The notes under the pieces are model-generated. The model was not told where the DNA came from. It saw nothing but the letters and a program-made list of their open reading frames with translations, and did not search any database. A stretch of DNA of 45,100 nucleotides. It comes from Mycobacterium asiaticum. Lineage in GTDB: Bacteria > Actinomycetota > Actinomycetes > Mycobacteriales > Mycobacteriaceae. The translations under genes were made by a program, and so were the position numbers. The DNA is taken from contig NZ_LZKQ01000336.1 in assembly GCF_001668675.1 (NCBI RefSeq), positions 1 through 45,100 of the forward strand. Direction: 5' to 3'. The stretch's first letter is position 1, and every line of letters begins with the position of its first letter. Positions 1-8,411 of this stretch are shown one piece after another.

Positions 1-1
1 G

Positions 2-97
2 GTCGACGCCGGGCGCGCTCCGAAAGCCGGCGCCACTGCGATCACCTACGGGGAAATGAAGGTGCGGATGGCCGCGATACTGCAGGGCGGGGCGTGA
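2..97 (+). CDS. C-terminal end of an unidentified protein (partial)
   Basis: An open frame enters from the left edge and ends at TGA 95-97, giving about 31 residues with no recognisable motif. Its stop overlaps the GTG start of the next gene in a GTGA arrangement, so it is probably the preceding gene of the same operon. The family cannot be named from this tail. Confidence 0.55.
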   Translation, partial: VDAGRAPKAGATAITYGEMKVRMAAILQGGA

Positions 98-1287
98 CGG
101 AGTTGGACTGCAGCGTCGTCCTCGGCGATGCGGATCGTAGCTTTCGTGACGAGATTCGCGCCTTTCTGGCGACCGCGTTGACGCCAGACGTCCGCGGCCC
201 GGGGCGCGATGAGGCGGACCGGCTGAACCGAATGCGGCTCTGGCAGCGTCGACTTCACGACGCAGGCTTGGCCGCCATCTCCTGGCCGGTGCGCTACGGC
301 GGTCGCGCGGCGACCCCGGTGCAGCAGTTGGTGTTCAGTGCCGAGATGTCCGCCGCTCATGCGCCGGAACCGATCAACCGAAGCGCCATCAACCAGTTGG
401 GCCCCACGATCATCCAGTGGGGCACCGACGAGCAGCGCGATCGCTATCTGCCCGCAATCCTTTCTGGAGAACAGGTTTGGTGCCAGGGATTCAGCGAACC
501 AGAGGCGGGCAGTGATCTGGCCGCGTTGAAGACCCGGGCCGAACGTGACGGCGACGAATTGGTGATCACCGGACAGAAGATCTGGACCTCCAAGGCGCAG
601 TACGCGGACTGGATCTACATCCTGGCGCGTACTGATCCCACCGCCGACAAACATGCCGGAATCAGCTACATCCTGGTGCCCCTGGACGCGCCGGGTATCG
701 AGGTGCGCCCGATCCGCCAAATCACCGGTGCCGCCGAGTTCAACGAAGTGTTCTTCGATGGGGTGCGGGTACCGCTCGGCAATGTGCTCGGGCCGTTGCA
801 CGACGGCTGGAAGGTGGCCAAGTCCACCCTGGGCTATGAGCGGGTCGGGCAGAGTCGAACTGACCGCATCGAACGCCGCCTGGGGATCCTGGTGAAGATG
901 GCGGGTGCATCGAACGCGTTGTCCGACAACGGGCTGAACGACAACTTCACCGCCGACCGGATCGTCGGGTTTGCCGCACGAGTCGAGGCGCTGCGGCAAA
1001 TCGCCGCCCAAGCCACCGCCGCCGGTGTCCGGGGGGTCAGCCCTGGTCCGGAGGCATCGGTGGCGAAATTGCTCACCTCTGAGGTGGACCAGGAGATGGC
1101 CGGCTTCGGGCTCGAGTTGGCCGGAGCGGCCGGAACGTTGGAGCGCGGCTCGCCCGGCGCGGCCAAAAACGGCAATGTGGCACAGAGTTATCTGCTGATG
1201 CGGGCTGCCACCTTCGGCGCCGGGACCTCAGAGATTCAGCGCAATGTCATCGCCGAAAAGTTGCTGGGACTGCCGCGTGACCCCTGA
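94..1287 (+). CDS. Acyl-CoA dehydrogenase, catalytic (alpha-type) subunit
   Basis: FAD-dependent alpha,beta-desaturation of an acyl-CoA thioester. The 397 aa length is normal for the family. The flavin-region signature SEPEAGSDLAALKTRA lies near residue 135, and the C-terminal GTSEIQRN motif is present. The MCAD-position Glu is Ala here, but Glu249 in LGYERV matches the helix-G catalytic base position of isovaleryl-CoA-type enzymes. The GTG start overlaps the previous stop by four bases. The next gene is a second dehydrogenase-fold protein lacking these motifs, so the two probably form an alpha2beta2 heteromer like the mycobacterial FadE pairs used on sterol side chains. The substrate cannot be read from sequence. 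Confidence 0.92.
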   Translation: MTELDCSVVLGDADRSFRDEIRAFLATALTPDVRGPGRDEADRLNRMRLWQRRLHDAGLAAISWPVRYGGRAATPVQQLVFSAEMSAAHAPEPINRSAINQLGPTIIQWGTDEQRDRYLPAILSGEQVWCQGFSEPEAGSDLAALKTRAERDGDELVITGQKIWTSKAQYADWIYILARTDPTADKHAGISYILVPLDAPGIEVRPIRQITGAAEFNEVFFDGVRVPLGNVLGPLHDGWKVAKSTLGYERVGQSRTDRIERRLGILVKMAGASNALSDNGLNDNFTADRIVGFAARVEALRQIAAQATAAGVRGVSPGPEASVAKLLTSEVDQEMAGFGLELAGAAGTLERGSPGAAKNGNVAQSYLLMRAATFGAGTSEIQRNVIAEKLLGLPRDP

Positions 1288-2356
1288 CTCGATGACCTCA
1301 TTGGATGAGATCGCCGACCTGGCAACCGAATTGACGCAACTGCGCAAGTCGGTCGACGAAATCTTGCAGGGAACCTGGTCAGTGGAGCGAACCAGGACCC
1401 TGCTGGATAGTCCCGAACCGGCGTTCGCCCGGCAACTCTGGGAAAGCGTCACCGAGCTCGGCTGGCCCGACGTTTTGGTCAGCAGTGCCTCGGGCGGGGG
1501 AGCTGGCACCTTACGTGAGCTGTGCGTGCTGGCCGAGGCGGCTGGCGCCGCCGCCGCGCCCATTCCGCTGGCGGTGGCTGCAGCCGCCGGATGGTGTGCC
1601 GACCGGTGTGCCGTTGGAGTCAGCCTGCTGTTGCCGGAACGCGCCGAGCTGGGGCCCAATGGGATTTCGGGGGTGTGGCCGGTAGTGGCATACGGTGCGG
1701 CGGCGACGCGCCTACTGGTCTGTGCCGGAAGCGGCAAGGAGACCGTGCTCGGGATCGTCGACCCGACGGGACCCGGAGTACACCGCACCGCGGTGACCCC
1801 GCTAGACCACAATCCTGCGGCACGAATTGAGCTGGTAGACAGCGCCATCAGCGTTCTCGAGCGCGGCGAGCACGCTGCCCGCCGCCACCATCGCGCGGTG
1901 CTGCGGGCGCAGGTCGCTCAGGTCGCGGAGTTGGTCGGTATCGCCTCGGCGGCTAACGAGGCCGCGACGGCCTATGCCAAGCTGCGGGTCGCCTTCGGGC
2001 GCCCGATCGGCACATTTCAGGCCATCAAACACCGGCTCGTCGACCAGCGTTGCGCGATCGAGGTTGGACGGGCACTGGTGAACCGCGCCGCCGACGCGGT
2101 CGGCCAGGACAGCACCGAAGCGACGGCGCTGACCGCCCTCGCCGCCTTCTGGGCCGTGGACGCATTGCGCTCGGTGCCCGAGGGGGCCATGCAGGTGTTC
2201 GGCGGCATCGCCTATACGTGGGAACATCACGCGCATGTCCACCTGCGCCGCGCGGCCTGTGCCGCTGCGGCGTTGGGATCGCGTACGCAACACCGCAAGG
2301 TCGTTGCCGATTGGCTCAGTGCGCGGAATCCGCAGGGCGGGAGCCGGATCGGGTGA
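1277..2356 (+). CDS. Acyl-CoA dehydrogenase, non-catalytic (beta-type) subunit
   Basis: Acyl-CoA dehydrogenase fold of about 359 aa, recognisable by the C-terminal helices (AYAKLRVAFGRPIGTFQAIKH, FGGIAYTWEHHAH). It lacks the SEPEAGSD flavin motif and any Glu at the helix-G base position, which is typical of the second subunit in heteromeric actinobacterial dehydrogenases. It probably stabilises flavin or substrate binding in a complex with the preceding alpha subunit. The GTG at 1277 overlaps the upstream stop by 11 bases; ATG 1292 is an alternative start. The downstream CoA-transferase start overlaps its stop (GTGA). Confidence 0.85.
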   Translation: MTPDSMTSLDEIADLATELTQLRKSVDEILQGTWSVERTRTLLDSPEPAFARQLWESVTELGWPDVLVSSASGGGAGTLRELCVLAEAAGAAAAPIPLAVAAAAGWCADRCAVGVSLLLPERAELGPNGISGVWPVVAYGAAATRLLVCAGSGKETVLGIVDPTGPGVHRTAVTPLDHNPAARIELVDSAISVLERGEHAARRHHRAVLRAQVAQVAELVGIASAANEAATAYAKLRVAFGRPIGTFQAIKHRLVDQRCAIEVGRALVNRAADAVGQDSTEATALTALAAFWAVDALRSVPEGAMQVFGGIAYTWEHHAHVHLRRAACAAAALGSRTQHRKVVADWLSARNPQGGSRIG

Positions 2357-4431
2357 CTAGTAACGAGCCGATGGGCTTCCTTTCCGGGATCCGGGTGCTA
2401 CAACTCGGTGACGGAATCGCAGGATCGGCAGCTGCGGCACTGCTGGCGAACCTGGGGGCCCAGGTCACCAAGGCAACCGGTGGCACGTCGCCGTTGCGAC
2501 ACGGACCGAGGATCAATGCCGCGTCGGGTTCGATTGCCGCCGTTGATATGACGCTGAACAAGGACAAGCGCGTCGTCTCGGTCGAGAGCCCTGTCGCGTC
2601 CGTCGATCAGCACGACATCATGATCGTGGATCACGACGCCGCCGTCGCTCCGCCGCGAGTGCAGAACGCCGTGGTCGTCATCGTCAGCCCATTCGGTTTG
2701 GACGGCCCCCGGGCCGCCGAACCCGGTGGCGAACTCGTCGCGCAAGCCGCCGGCGGGCTCCTATCCACCATCGAAGGTTCGGACGGCGCACCGGTGCCCG
2801 CGCCGGGATATGTCGCGCTGAAGGCGGCGGGCGCGGTGGCGGCCCTGGCGGCACTGCATGGCCTGGATCATCGCCGCAGTGTGAACCACGCTGTTTACGT
2901 CGATGTTTCGGTGCAAGAGGCGGTGGTATCCACGGCTCTGCTACCCGAGTGCGCTCACCTGCTGTACGCATGTCCCGGCCGGGCGGGGAGCGGTCGTTAT
3001 CTCGCGCCCTCGGGGCTGTTTGGGTGCCGCGACGGATTGGTCCGCATCACCGCCGTAGAAAACCATCAGTGGCGAGGACTGGTGGCTGCGCTGGACAACC
3101 CGGAGTGGGCGACCGGCCTGGAGGAGCGAGCCGCGCGCATCGAGCATGCGAACGTGATCAACCGGCACGTTGCCGACTGGGCCGCCGGCCGGGACAAGGC
3201 GGGCTGTGCAGCGCTACTGCAGTCCAACGGAGTCCCCTCGACCCCGGTCAACACGGCCGAGGAGATCCTGCGCTCACCGCAATTCGTATTTCGCGGCGCC
3301 GTTTCGGCCGCGCAACTCGACAGCGTGGACGTCTCTGTCCTTGGCCCGCCTTGGCTGCTGCATCCGGGCGGCAAAGCCTCCCTGCACCGGACGGGTCGGC
3401 TCAGCGACCTGCGGATCGCAGAGCTCACCCATGTGCTGGCGGGTCCCATCATCGGGGCATTGCTCGGTGCTATGGGCGCTCGGGTGGTTCGGCTGGAAGA
3501 CCCCGATCGGTTGGACATCTACCGGCGGACCGGTCCCTTCGCTTCGGGAAAGCCCGGTGTGGAGCGTGGCGCTTACTTTGCGGTGGCCAATCACTCGAAG
3601 GCCAGCCTGCTGATCGAGCCTGCCCGGGCAGCTCAGGATGTGGCCGGTGCTCTGGCCGATTGCGACGTCGTTCTCGAAAATGTGGGCGCGTCCCGGCTGG
3701 CCCGGCTGGGCGTGGACCCGCAGGCGGTCGCCGCATCCGGGCGGCTCGCGGTTCGGGTCTCCGGCTTCGGCTCGACCGGCCCGTTGGCCGGATACCGGGT
3801 GTACGCCAACAACGTTCAGTCCTACGGAGGCTTGGCCGGGCTGACCGTCGACGGCACCGGTGCGCCCGCCCGGCTCAGCACCGTCATCGCCGATCCGCTG
3901 TCATCGGTGGTTGCGGCCGTGGTCGTCGCCGCCTGGGCGCTCGGACCCGCGCGTGACACCGGCGCGGTGATCGACCTGTCCATGGCAGAAGTCGTGGCGG
4001 CGACCGTGGCCGAATACGTCACCGCGGCCTCCGTCAGCGAAGAGGTGGTGACCGACGGCGCGGTGCGACGCGATGTCTATCGCGCAACTGACGGACGTTG
4101 GGTTGCAGTCGAATTCGAGCCCGGCGTGCTACCAGAAGACAAGCCGCGGCAATTGGTTGAAGGCGCGCCGGCTGACGAAGCCGCCCAGAGGTTGAATGCG
4201 CTGGGCGTGCGGGCGGCAACAGTGCAACGCGCCGAGGACCTGATCAACGACCCGCATTTGGTGGTGCGCGGATTCTTCCCCGAAGTCACCCACCCCGATC
4301 CCGAGATCGGAACCGCTCGTCTGGTGGGGTTGCCGTGGCGGTTCGTCGGAGACGGACCCGTGCCGCTTGCACCTCCGCCGGCGTTGGGCAGTGCCAATGA
4401 ATCCCAGGAAAGGATAATCAGTGCCCGTTGA
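2353..4431 (+). CDS. Double-domain family III (CaiB/BaiF) CoA-transferase
   Basis: About 692 aa, twice the usual length, with two consecutive CaiB/BaiF modules. Each opens with the Rossmann-like signature: LSGIRVLQLGDGIAGS near residue 11, and LSDLRIAELTHVLAGP near residue 350. In module 1 the position expected to hold the catalytic Asp is Lys157 (GYVALKAAG). In module 2 it is Asp514 (VIADPLSS). The N-terminal half is therefore probably structural and the C-terminal half makes the aspartyl-CoA adduct, as in heteromeric enzymes such as BbsEF. The likely role is moving CoA onto a carboxylate intermediate without ATP. GTG 2353 overlaps the previous stop; ATG 2371 is an alternative start. Confidence 0.88.
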   Translation: MTSNEPMGFLSGIRVLQLGDGIAGSAAAALLANLGAQVTKATGGTSPLRHGPRINAASGSIAAVDMTLNKDKRVVSVESPVASVDQHDIMIVDHDAAVAPPRVQNAVVVIVSPFGLDGPRAAEPGGELVAQAAGGLLSTIEGSDGAPVPAPGYVALKAAGAVAALAALHGLDHRRSVNHAVYVDVSVQEAVVSTALLPECAHLLYACPGRAGSGRYLAPSGLFGCRDGLVRITAVENHQWRGLVAALDNPEWATGLEERAARIEHANVINRHVADWAAGRDKAGCAALLQSNGVPSTPVNTAEEILRSPQFVFRGAVSAAQLDSVDVSVLGPPWLLHPGGKASLHRTGRLSDLRIAELTHVLAGPIIGALLGAMGARVVRLEDPDRLDIYRRTGPFASGKPGVERGAYFAVANHSKASLLIEPARAAQDVAGALADCDVVLENVGASRLARLGVDPQAVAASGRLAVRVSGFGSTGPLAGYRVYANNVQSYGGLAGLTVDGTGAPARLSTVIADPLSSVVAAVVVAAWALGPARDTGAVIDLSMAEVVAATVAEYVTAASVSEEVVTDGAVRRDVYRATDGRWVAVEFEPGVLPEDKPRQLVEGAPADEAAQRLNALGVRAATVQRAEDLINDPHLVVRGFFPEVTHPDPEIGTARLVGLPWRFVGDGPVPLAPPPALGSANESQERIISAR

Positions 4432-4663
4432 CTCGCGCGCGGATTCATCAGCGACGGTGTGGGCGGCGACCTTCGTGCCCGCGAAGTCGCCGATCCCCGG
4501 TTATGGACCCGACGGCTACAGCGTCGCCTGGGTGGATACGCCCGACGGGCGGTTGCAAGTCCTGGTTTCCGGACCACGGCCGGAGCCGGGAACCCTTGGC
4601 CGGTTACGTCGGGAGATTTTCGGAGAAACGGAAGTGGATCTCTTCGAAGCGGATCCGGCATGA
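4421..4663 (+). CDS. Small OB-fold DUF35-like protein without zinc ribbon
   Basis: An 80 aa protein starting at GTG 4421 behind an AGGAAAGG Shine-Dalgarno sequence and overlapping the previous stop by 11 bases. The segment from WAATF to LQVLVSG resembles the OB-fold half of DUF35 proteins; the four-Cys zinc ribbon normally in front is missing. DUF35 proteins act as partners of thiolase-like enzymes (the sterol aldolase Ltp2 with ChsH2 is the known example). The very next gene, overlapping by four bases, is a thiolase-like protein, so a complex is likely. The family call rests on position and a short match. Confidence 0.6.
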   Translation: MPVDSRADSSATVWAATFVPAKSPIPGYGPDGYSVAWVDTPDGRLQVLVSGPRPEPGTLGRLRREIFGETEVDLFEADPA

Positions 4664-5778
4664 CCGGGGTCTGGGTCGCGGGAACCGGGGTCACGCCTTT
4701 CGGCAGACATGGCGACACCGCGCTCGCCGAGTTGGGTGTAGCTGCCGCACAGCAAGCGCTCGACGATGCCGGCCTGGACTATGACGCGGTCGGTGAGGTC
4801 TTCGCATCATCGTCGATGGCGCCGCCGCAGACGGCGCTGCGGGTGGCGCATCGACTGGGGCGCACGGGGATTCCCGTCACCGCCATCGAAAGCGCGTCAG
4901 CGGGTGGCATGGTCGCCCTGCGTCATGCCGTATGGGCGGTAGCCTCCGGGCGCTGTCATACCGCGCTGGCGGTCGGTTACGAAAAGACCACCACCCTAGA
5001 GCCGGGCGGAGTGGTCCCCGCACCCGTCAGCTTCTGGGACAGATTTCCGCCTCAGGTGCACTACGCGATCGAAGCCAACCGCTGGCTCTACGAATCCAAC
5101 AGCGAACCGGGAGCCATCGCCGCGGTCGCGGCGAAGGCTTACAACCAGGCGCGGCTGAATCCACTCGCGGCCCGGCGCAACGACGAAGAGGTGACTGTCG
5201 AGCAGGTACTGGCGGCCAGGATGGTCGCCGAGCCTCTCACCAAGATGATGTGCCATGCATCCGTGGACGGTGCGGCCGCGATCGTGGTCACTGCCGATCC
5301 CCGGTCGCGGCCCGTGCCGGTCAACTCCATCGAGCAGACCAGTTGGCCGCAGGATTCGGGCTGGCCGGTGATGGGTCCATGCGTGGGGCCGCCGTCCCAG
5401 ATCTCGATGACCGCCCAGCGGGCTTTCCAAGCGGCGCAGACGCTTCCGACCGACATCGGGATCGTCTCGCTGCACGATATGTGTGCCAGTGAGGAGATCA
5501 CGGCATTGATCGCACTGGGGCTGGCGGACGTCAAGGAGGCGGCGGAGTTGGCAACATCCGGCGCGCTGGGGACGAGTGGACGGTTACCGACGAACACCGA
5601 CGGCGGCTGTTTGGCGCGGGGGCACGCCTTCGGTGCAACCGGACTGGCTCAGGTGGCTGAAGTGGTGAGTCAACTTCGAGGAGAGGCGGATTCGCGCCAG
5701 GTCGCTGACCCACGAGTGGGACTGGCGCAGGCCATGGGCGGAGGCGGGTCATGCGTCGTCGCCGTACTGGGGCGCTGA
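4660..5778 (+). CDS. Thiolase-like protein (SCP-x/lipid-transfer type) with Ser in place of nucleophilic Cys
   Basis: A 372 aa thiolase-superfamily protein. Retained motifs are the start VAGTGVTPFG, HDMCASEEI, and the C-terminal NTDGGCLARGHAFGATG with its His. At the nucleophile loop it reads ESASAGGM, which puts Ser80 where thiolases have Cys, so classical Claisen thiolysis is unlikely. By analogy with sterol aldolases of this superfamily that need a DUF35 partner, a retro-aldol cleavage of a beta-hydroxyacyl-CoA is a reasonable guess. ATG 4660 overlaps the DUF35-like stop (ATGA). It is the last gene of the plus-strand unit and converges on a minus-strand CoA-transferase 6 bp away. Confidence 0.87.
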   Translation: MTGVWVAGTGVTPFGRHGDTALAELGVAAAQQALDDAGLDYDAVGEVFASSSMAPPQTALRVAHRLGRTGIPVTAIESASAGGMVALRHAVWAVASGRCHTALAVGYEKTTTLEPGGVVPAPVSFWDRFPPQVHYAIEANRWLYESNSEPGAIAAVAAKAYNQARLNPLAARRNDEEVTVEQVLAARMVAEPLTKMMCHASVDGAAAIVVTADPRSRPVPVNSIEQTSWPQDSGWPVMGPCVGPPSQISMTAQRAFQAAQTLPTDIGIVSLHDMCASEEITALIALGLADVKEAAELATSGALGTSGRLPTNTDGGCLARGHAFGATGLAQVAEVVSQLRGEADSRQVADPRVGLAQAMGGGGSCVVAVLGR

Positions 5779-5784
5779 ACCCGC

Positions 5785-7004
5785 TCAGCCGATCGCGCCG
5801 CTTTCTTTGAGGGCGGTGATCCGGTCCCAGTCGCACCCAAGCTCCAACAGCAGCGTTTCGGTATGTGCGGCGAATTCCGGTGCCGGAGCGAGACTCAGCG
5901 GGGTTTCGTCGAAAAGCACCGGGCTGGCCACCAACTCGTAGGGTTCGCCGTCCTGTACCACCGGCACAATCCCGCCATTGGCCCGCACCTGGGGGTCGTT
6001 TGCCACCTCGGCGGTGTTGAGCACCGGGGCCCATTGACCGTCGAAGTCGGCGAGCACTCCGCACCAGTGGTCCAGCGGTTTCGACGCGATCACCTGGCGC
6101 AGCGCGTCGCGGCCGCGCCGGCGTTCTCAGCGAGGGACTCGTGACTGGTGAACCGGTCATCGGCAGCCAGGTGGGGGATTCCGATCCGCGAGCAGAAGTC
6201 GGCGAAGTAGCGGAAGGCCTGTAGCATCGACAGCCCCAGGAACCGGTTGTCGCTGGTGCGATAAAAACCGGTGAGCGGGTTGTGGGGTGCCACATTGGCG
6301 CCGGATGGATTGGCGACCCACGGCTGCCCGCTGACCAGCGCGGCATTGACCGCCACTCCCATCGCCCATACGCCCACGCCGAGCAGCGAGATATCCACCG
6401 TGCGTGCCTGTCCCGTCCGATTGCGCTCGAACAGCGCGGCCGCGATGCCGCCGGCGATCGCCAGCCCGCCGATCGAATCCCCGTATGCGGGACCTGGTTG
6501 TGCCACAACGCCATTCATGTCAGAGGGAGTGGTGCTGGCGGCGCCGGCGGCGCGGCTCCAGAACCCCGTCATGTCGTAGCCGCCCTTGCCGCTGTCCGCG
6601 CCGAGTGGACCGTACGCGCTGCCACGGGCGTAGACGATGTTCGGGTTCACCGAACGGACGTCATCGACGTCGATCTTGAGTTTCTTGCGGGCGTCCGGCA
6701 AGAAGTTGGTGAGGAACACGTCGCTGGTCCGGGCGATGTCCATCAGCGTCTCGTGGCCGTCGGGTAACGAAATATCAAGCGCGATCGATCTTTTGCCGCG
6801 GTTCGCGTGCTCCATCACCGGATTGGGCCCGCCGCGGATCGCGATGTTGCCCAATTGACGCAGGCCGCGCTGGGAATCACCAGTGTGTGGATGCTCAATC
6901 TTCACCACGTCCGCGCCCCAGTCTGCCAGTACCGCGCCCGCGGCCGGGACGAACGTCCATTGCGCGACCTCCAGTACCCGCACGCCCGACATGGGTCCGC
7001 TCAT
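5785..7004 (-). pseudogene. Family III (CaiB/BaiF) CoA-transferase, frameshifted
   Basis: Two reading frames together make one CoA-transferase of about 406 residues. ATG 7004 (GAGG upstream) opens the first with SGVRVLEVAQWTF. It continues through YGDSIGGLAIA, which holds the catalytic Asp, and stops early at 6090-6092. The C-terminal part (DALRQVIASKPLDHW to the stop at 5785) continues in another frame. The switch lies around 6105-6117 in a GC-rich stretch; one missing C would explain it. This is either a genuine disrupted gene or a sequencing error. It lies 10 bp behind the P450 and is probably co-transcribed with it. Confidence 0.82.
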
Positions 7005-7014
7005 GGACTTATCC

Positions 7015-8220
7015 TCAGCGGTATTCCAGCGTGACCGGCAGTCGGTCATGGGTGTGCACCAGTGCTGAAGGCCGTGGCGCCCGCGCACCGGTGACCCGAA
7101 TCCCCCTGGCGCGTCGCACTATTTCTTCCAACAGCAGACGGGCTTCTCGCCTGGCCAGTGCCGCGCCCATGCAGAAGTGTTCGCCCACACCGAATCCGAG
7201 GTGGCCGGCCGCGTCCTCGCGGCTGATGTCGAACTCGTCAGCGGTGGGTCCCCAGTGGTCCTGATCGCGGTTGGCCGACGCGTACGCGAGCAGTACCCCG
7301 TCGCCCTCGCTGACGGTGACTCCGCGGAGCTGGACGTCGTGGGCAGCTTGGCGCGCCATGCTCATCACAGGTGTCCAGTGCCGCAGCACTTCTTCTACGG
7401 TATTGCCGGCCAGGTTCGGATCGGCGAAGAGCCGGTCGGCCTGGTCGGGATACGAGTCAAGGCAGTCCGCGATGCCGGCGATCAGGCTCTGCGTAGTTTC
7501 GCTGCCCGCGGCCAGCAGGGTGAGCGCGTAGATCATCACCTGCGCATCGTTGAACGGTTCACCGTTGATCCGGACAGTGGAGAGCATGGTGAGCAGATCG
7601 TCGCGGGGCCGGTCTTTGCGTTCGGCGACCAGGGCGAGCAGATACGGGCCGATCTGGTCGAAGATCAGTGCCATGTCTTCGTCGGTGGCCAATCCGCTGC
7701 CCACGTTGGCGATCGTGGTAGCCCAGCCCGCGACTTTGGACCAGTCCGCTTCGGGGACGCCGAGCAGATAGGCGAATACGTAAACGGGAATCGGCTCGGC
7801 GATCCGTTCGATCCAGTCGAATTCGCCGTCCGGCAGGTCGTCCAGCGCGTCATTGACGACTTGCCGGACCCGGTCCTCCATCTTGGCCACCGCCGACGGT
7901 GTGAAGCGGACCCCGATGGCTTTACGGTGCGCGCGGTGCTCGGGGGGATCCATGAACATGATCCCGCGACTTTGGTATCCCTGCGGATCGCGCCCCTCGC
8001 GGTGGGCGATCAGGTCCATCATGATCCCGATGCGTTCGGACTTGAATTTCTCCGGACGGGCCGAAATACCCTTGATGTCGTCGTATTTCGTGACGACCCA
8101 GAACTTGCCTTCCTCGTACCAGTGCACTGGGTCGTTGTCGCGAAGGTGTGCGAATATGGCGTTCGGGTCGCCGAGATAGAAGTCCGGTTCGTCGAACCGG
8201 GCGGTTACGGTGATCGCCAT
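7015..8220 (-). CDS. Cytochrome P450
   Basis: A soluble actinobacterial P450 of 401 aa from ATG 8220. It has the I-helix oxygen-activation motif (LLAAGSETTQ), the K-helix ExxR (EEVLRH) and the heme loop FGVGEHFCMG, with Cys350 as the thiolate ligand. It should hydroxylate a hydrophobic substrate using external ferredoxin and reductase; neither is encoded nearby. A frameshifted CoA-transferase follows 10 bp downstream, suggesting that oxidation of a side chain or ring is followed by CoA transfer. The upstream 191 bp region is shared divergently with another CoA-transferase. The P450 family number cannot be given from sequence reading. Confidence 0.93.
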   Translation of the reverse strand: MAITVTARFDEPDFYLGDPNAIFAHLRDNDPVHWYEEGKFWVVTKYDDIKGISARPEKFKSERIGIMMDLIAHREGRDPQGYQSRGIMFMDPPEHRAHRKAIGVRFTPSAVAKMEDRVRQVVNDALDDLPDGEFDWIERIAEPIPVYVFAYLLGVPEADWSKVAGWATTIANVGSGLATDEDMALIFDQIGPYLLALVAERKDRPRDDLLTMLSTVRINGEPFNDAQVMIYALTLLAAGSETTQSLIAGIADCLDSYPDQADRLFADPNLAGNTVEEVLRHWTPVMSMARQAAHDVQLRGVTVSEGDGVLLAYASANRDQDHWGPTADEFDISREDAAGHLGFGVGEHFCMGAALARREARLLLEEIVRRARGIRVTGARAPRPSALVHTHDRLPVTLEYR

Positions 8221-8411
8221 AGAGCTAAACAGTAGAACATTTGTTGTTAATCTGCGAGCATCAACCACCTGATCAGCAGGTATCCCGGCCTTACTCGCGC
8301 CGCCGGCGCAGATGCCCTGCAAGGTGACCTCATTGGCCTGGTGCACTGCGTGGCACTGGTGACGACGCAGCGTTGTTGGCAGCGGAACAAATTTTGTCTT
8401 ATTGTTGCACT
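8221..8411. promoter_or_regulatory. Divergent promoter region between P450 and CoA-transferase, with two short palindromes
   Basis: This is the longest gap in the window and holds no convincing gene. It contains AACA-TT-TGTT at 8236-8245, just upstream of the P450 start, and ACAAA-T-TTTGT at 8387-8397, just upstream of the CoA-transferase start. Each lies where a repressor would cover the promoter of the adjacent gene. The AT-rich stretch just before ATG 8412 suggests a very short or absent leader. The regulator is unknown. Confidence 0.5.

Noticed and set aside
46..1011. 321-residue minus-strand open frame
   Set aside because: Opposite the acyl-CoA dehydrogenase with EPEAGSD motif; shadow frame.
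2050..2352. N-terminal extension of the double CoA-transferase
   Set aside because: It lies inside the beta-type dehydrogenase gene in another frame and is unlike any CoA-transferase; GTG 2353 with a GTGA overlap is a better start.
8221..8346. N-terminal extension of the first P450 into the divergent promoter
   Set aside because: The extra residues are not P450-like, and the region carries palindromes; ATG 8220 gives a normal P450 N-terminus.
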